A stretch of DNA of 64,000 bases, from contig JAQXQE010000011.1 of NCBI GenBank assembly GCA_029101005.1, forward strand, positions 62,001-126,000. The letters run 5' to 3'. Both the position numbers and the translations under genes were made by a program. Positions 60,593 through 64,000 of the stretch are shown piece by piece (position 1 is the first letter of the stretch; each line of letters starts with the position of its first letter). The notes under the pieces are model-generated. The model saw nothing but the letters and a program-made list of their open reading frames with translations. It was not told the origin of the DNA and made no database searches. Origin of the DNA: Bacillota bacterium (GTDB taxonomy: Bacteria > Bacillota > Clostridia > Peptostreptococcales > Anaerovoracaceae).

Positions 60593-63500
60593 CTACGATT
60601 TGACATTATCGCTTCCGAGAAGCTTGTCGAGCTTCCTTCTGAGTTCGTCAGTCATCTCAACGCGGTGAGCATCATCGCCTTTGAGCATCTTACCATTAGG
60701 CAGATATACCAGCACCTTTCTGTCACCCGGATAGAGCGAAACCATATCGTTAATATGATACAGGATACCGTTGATATCTGTATGCTCCTTGACTACATCC
60801 TCACTTACGCGCAGCTTGACATAGTTCTCATTCTTCGGCTTATCATCCTGCTGTGACTGAGCTGCAGGCTGTGAATATCTGGAATTCTGATACTGCGGTC
60901 TGTTGTACTGTCGGTCTCTAGCATTGACAAGCTCCGCAATCCTGTTAATCTCGACTACTGTATCTATCATGAGTTCTGGCTCAGATTCGTCCTTGAAACT
61001 CAGCTTCGCCTTTACAGCCACGATTGCATCGTTGTGAATTGCATATCTGTACTTCTCAAAAACCTTAGGAAATACAATTGCCCTAATTACACCTTCGAAA
61101 TCCTCGAGCTGAAGACGTACCATCTCCTGAGCCTTCTTCGTAATCATAGTCTTAACATCGGTAAGCATTCCCGCCATGATTACTGTATCGCCATCTTTGA
61201 ACTTACTGTTTGCTACATAGTACTTATCTTCGCTTCCGTCATCGAGATCGAATTCGCTGTCTGGCATCAGATCTCCAACTGTCGCACTTGTGTGCTTCTT
61301 AATCAGTTCTCTGTGCTCATCGAGCGGATGGCCTGTCAGATATACGCCAAGCATCTCCTTCTCAAGTGCAAGAAGCTGTTCCTTGCTGAAGTTCTGAATC
61401 TTAGGAAGCTCCGGACTCGATGCGATATCATCCATAATATCCGAAAGATCATCGAGCTGGAAGAGTGACATCTGATTACTTCCAGCCTTTCTCGCCTTCT
61501 TCTGCGCTGTCTGCACCGCTTCATCACAGGCTGCCATCATAGCCGCTCTGTTGTCGTGAAGATCATCGAATGCACCAGCCTTAATCAGCGACTCAATTGC
61601 CTTGCGATTGAGTTCCTTAGGATTAATAGAATTGATAAGTTCGAACATATCTGCAGGCTCACCGTTCTGTTCTCTAGACTCGAGAATCGCATCTATAATG
61701 CCTACTCCAACATTCTTAATGCTGAGAAGTCCGAATCTAATCTTGCCTTCTTCAACGGTGAAATTCCTTCCGCTCTTAACTACTGATGGCGGAAGTGTCT
61801 CTATGCCCATCTCGCGGCAGTTTCTTACATATAATGCTGTGTGCTGTGCCTGTCCAGCTACGCTTGTCATAAGCGCCGCCATGAACTCTACAGGATAGTG
61901 GCACTTGAGCCAACCTGTCTCATAGGCAACAACAGCGTATGCGGCCGCGTGCGACTTATTGAAAGCATACTCGGCGAAGCTAACCATGTCTTCGAAAATA
62001 GCCTCAGCAGCCTTCTCAGGTATGCCGTTAGCTACGCAACCCGCGATTTCTACTGAGCCGTCCTCGGCTTTTTTGCCATGAATAAAGTACTCTTTCTCCT
62101 CGAGCATTACCGACATCTTCTTCTTACTCATCGCACGGCGAACGAGGTCGGAACGTCCGTATGAGTATCCGCCGAGATCTCTTACAATCTGCATAACCTG
62201 CTCCTGGTATACCAGACAGCCGTAAGTTACGCCGAGAATCGGCTCAAGGTGTGGATCAATATACTTGATATTGTCAGGATGCTTCTTATTATCTATGTAC
62301 TTTGGAATCGAATCCATAGGACCCGGTCTGTAGAGCGAGATTCCCGCAACAACATCCTCGAAGCATGTAGGCTTGAGGTTCTTCATGAAGTCCGTCATTC
62401 CCACGCTCTCCAGCTGGAAAATTCCCTTGGTATTGCCCTCGGATATCATCTTATATACGGCAGGATCATCGTAGCCCATTGTCGAGAAATCTACTGTAAC
62501 TCCGTGATTCTCTTCGATAAGTCTAATCGCATCACGAATTACCGTGAGGTTTCGAAGACCGAGGAAGTCCATCTTCAGAAGACCAAGCTCCTCAATTGTG
62601 GTCATATTGAACTGTGTTGCGAGGCCCTTCTCAGTTGAGATCAGTGGCACATACTCATCGAGTGGAAGCTTACTGATTACAACTCCAGCTGCATGAGTTG
62701 ACGAGTGGCGAGGCATACCCTCGACAGCCATAGACATATCGAGGATGCTCTTAACGAGCGGCTCACTCTCATAACGTCTCTTAAGCTCAGGATTAATCTC
62801 AAGTGCCTTCTCAATTGTGATGCCGAGATCATTCGGAATCGCCTTTGCAATCTCATCGCCCTCCGCATATGTCGCATTGAGAGCTCGCGCTACGTCTCTA
62901 ACCGCAGCCTTAGCCTTAAGCGTTCCGAAGGTGATAATCTGGCTAACCTTGTCCTGACCATATTTCTCTACAACGTAATCGATAACCTCCTGACGCCTCT
63001 CGATGCAGAAGTCAACGTCGATATCAGGCATGCTGACTCTCTCAGGATTGAGGAATCGCTCAAAAATCAAACTATACTTAATCGGATCAATCGTTGTAAT
63101 ATCCAGGCTGTACGCAACAATCGAACCAGCCGCAGAACCTCTTCCCGGTCCAACAGCAATTCCATTATTCTTCGCATAGTGGATGAAATCCCATACGATG
63201 AGGAAGTACTCCACATAGCCCATGCCCTCGATTACACCGAGCTCCATCTCGAGTCTCTCGCGGTACTCACTGCCCTCCTCAAGAGCCTCCTTGCCATAAC
63301 GGCGCTCAAGACCCTCGTAGCAAAGCTTGCGCAAATACTCACTGCAGCTAAGTCCCTCAGGCGGAATATACTCTGGGATGTGATACTCACCGAACGTGAA
63401 CTCTACATTACATCTATCTGCAATGACCTGTGTCATATCGCAGGCCTCAGGAATATCCGCAAAAAGCTCTCGCATCTCCGCTTCACTCTTCAGATAGAAC

Positions 63501-64000
63501 TCATCGTTCGCAAATCTCATTCTGTTCTCATCATCGACATTTGTCGCAGTCTGAATGCAGAGCAGAATATCGTGCGCCTTTGCGTCGCTTTTTCTCAGAT
63601 AGTGTGCGTCGTTAGTCGCAACCAGCGGCACATCAATATCCTTCGAGAGACGCTTCAGACCCTCGATAACCTTCGCGTCCTCCGGCAGGTGGTGGTTCTG
63701 TATCTCCAGGTAAAAATCGGCTTCGCCAAAGATATCCTGAAGCGCCAGTGCCTCTGCCTTAGCACCCTCGTAGTCGTCGTGCATCAGCATTCTCTGCACA
63801 TTACCCGCAAGGCATGCACTGAGGCATATGATGCCCTCACTGTGCTCCCTGAGAACTTCTTTGTCTATTCTAGGCTTGAAGTAGAAACCTTCTGTATAGC
63901 CCTTTGATACAATCTTGGATAGATTGGTGTATCCAGTCATATTCTCGGCAAGAAGAATCAGATGGCCCTGGTATCTGTCTTTATCAGGCTCCTTATCCTG
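60593..64000 (-). CDS. dnaE: DNA polymerase III subunit alpha (DnaE), 5' end beyond window
   Basis: Replicative polymerase catalytic subunit. The frame is open to position 64000 (reading from [17 protein letters not shown]), so the true start and the first part of the PHP domain lie to the right; 1,135 codons plus stop are visible. PHP remainder ([17 protein letters not shown]), catalytic Asp pair in [30 protein letters not shown] (nucleotide site), [14 protein letters not shown], a beta-clamp motif QMSLF (61460-61474), and an OB-fold ([18 protein letters not shown]) before the C-terminal SEDVV module. DnaE1-type, not PolC. Confidence 0.96.
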   Translation of the reverse strand, partial: QDKEPDKDRYQGHLILLAENMTGYTNLSKIVSKGYTEGFYFKPRIDKEVLREHSEGIICLSACLAGNVQRMLMHDDYEGAKAEALALQDIFGEADFYLEIQNHHLPEDAKVIEGLKRLSKDIDVPLVATNDAHYLRKSDAKAHDILLCIQTATNVDDENRMRFANDEFYLKSEAEMRELFADIPEACDMTQVIADRCNVEFTFGEYHIPEYIPPEGLSCSEYLRKLCYEGLERRYGKEALEEGSEYRERLEMELGVIEGMGYVEYFLIVWDFIHYAKNNGIAVGPGRGSAAGSIVAYSLDITTIDPIKYSLIFERFLNPERVSMPDIDVDFCIERRQEVIDYVVEKYGQDKVSQIITFGTLKAKAAVRDVARALNATYAEGDEIAKAIPNDLGITIEKALEINPELKRRYESEPLVKSILDMSMAVEGMPRHSSTHAAGVVISKLPLDEYVPLISTEKGLATQFNMTTIEELGLLKMDFLGLRNLTVIRDAIRLIEENHGVTVDFSTMGYDDPAVYKMISEGNTKGIFQLESVGMTDFMKNLKPTCFEDVVAGISLYRPGPMDSIPKYIDNKKHPDNIKYIDPHLEPILGVTYGCLVYQEQVMQIVRDLGGYSYGRSDLVRRAMSKKKMSVMLEEKEYFIHGKKAEDGSVEIAGCVANGIPEKAAEAIFEDMVSFAEYAFNKSHAAAYAVVAYETGWLKCHYPVEFMAALMTSVAGQAQHTALYVRNCREMGIETLPPSVVKSGRNFTVEEGKIRFGLLSIKNVGVGIIDAILESREQNGEPADMFELINSINPKELNRKAIESLIKAGAFDDLHDNRAAMMAACDEAVQTAQKKARKAGSNQMSLFQLDDLSDIMDDIASSPELPKIQNFSKEQLLALEKEMLGVYLTGHPLDEHRELIKKHTSATVGDLMPDSEFDLDDGSEDKYYVANSKFKDGDTVIMAGMLTDVKTMITKKAQEMVRLQLEDFEGVIRAIVFPKVFEKYRYAIHNDAIVAVKAKLSFKDESEPELMIDTVVEINRIAELVNARDRQYNRPQYQNSRYSQPAAQSQQDDKPKNENYVKLRVSEDVVKEHTDINGILYHINDMVSLYPGDRKVLVYLPNGKMLKGDDAHRVEMTDELRRKLDKLLGSDNVKS

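Noticed and set aside
62705-63907. A 400-codon open frame on the plus strand opposite dnaE
   Set aside because: It lies wholly antisense to well-conserved DnaE, has no ribosome site and its residues (rich in Leu, Arg, Ser, Ile) resemble no family. The strong codon bias of this genome produces many such antisense frames.
1-64000. CRISPR array, insertion sequence or prophage
   Set aside because: No regularly spaced repeats, transposase, integrase or phage structural genes were seen on either strand.

Overview
The window is one contiguous piece of bacterial chromosome. It is densely packed, with strong AGGAGG-type ribosome binding sites, consensus sigma-A promoters (TTGACA-17-TATAAT type), short intergenic gaps and many intrinsic terminators. 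HrcA/CIRCE heat-shock control, ferredoxin-dependent 2-oxoacid oxidoreductase, butyrate kinase, a complete selenocysteine system and single-chain PurL together point to an anaerobic, amino-acid-fermenting Firmicute of class Clostridia. A relative of the Anaerovoracaceae/Mogibacterium group is my guess, but no rRNA is present to prove it. I see no insertion sequence, prophage, integron or CRISPR array. The only RNA gene of a known family is tRNA-Sec.

Layout. 1-10.1 kb: a dipeptidase (edge-truncated), an IclR regulator, a four-subunit 2-oxoacid:ferredoxin oxidoreductase, an NhaC antiporter, a decayed branched-chain amino acid carrier, and an operon of butyrate kinase, aminotransferase and MFS carrier. 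These look like one amino-acid fermentation module with shared GAAC/GTTC operators. 10.2-14.9 kb: hrcA-grpE-dnaK-dnaJ under CIRCE. 15.0-19.5 kb: a PIN-domain remnant, then a polyamine ABC transporter led by its XRE-cupin regulator. 19.6-27 kb: the selenium block. tRNA-Sec, selA, selB, a lipoprotein and an Mrp ATPase run on the minus strand. A ferredoxin-thioredoxin-reductase-like protein is divergent from selD, which itself contains an in-frame UGA. A LysR regulator follows. 27-34.5 kb: aspartate-family synthesis (ACT regulator and thrC divergent from hom-lysC-asd), then purine nucleoside phosphorylase, an HD protein and a TSCPD protein. 34.5-49.2 kb: a uracil/xanthine permease, an intergenic region with a 99-nt palindrome, formate-THF ligase and an eight-gene purine operon (purE-F-M-N, PurO-type cyclohydrolase, AICAR transformylase, purD, purL) with PurBox-like sites upstream. 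49.2-64 kb: malic enzyme and fumarase, an XRE regulator divergent from a candidate small RNA, rpsB-tsf with a structured leader, a purine permease, a DMT carrier, a PEPCK/HprK-fold protein, a lysophospholipase-like hydrolase, a flavodoxin and most of dnaE (truncated at the right edge).

How the genes work together. The fermentation module can transaminate an amino acid, oxidise the 2-oxoacid to an acyl-CoA with reduced ferredoxin, and recover ATP through an acyl-phosphate kinase; the phosphotransacylase is not in the window. Formate-THF ligase supplies 10-formyl-THF to PurN and the AICAR transformylase. The sel genes make and insert selenocysteine, including into SelD itself. The points most worth following are the XRE/small-RNA locus at 52.3 kb, the shared fermentation operators, PurF without its catalytic cysteine, and the 99-nt palindrome beside fhs.
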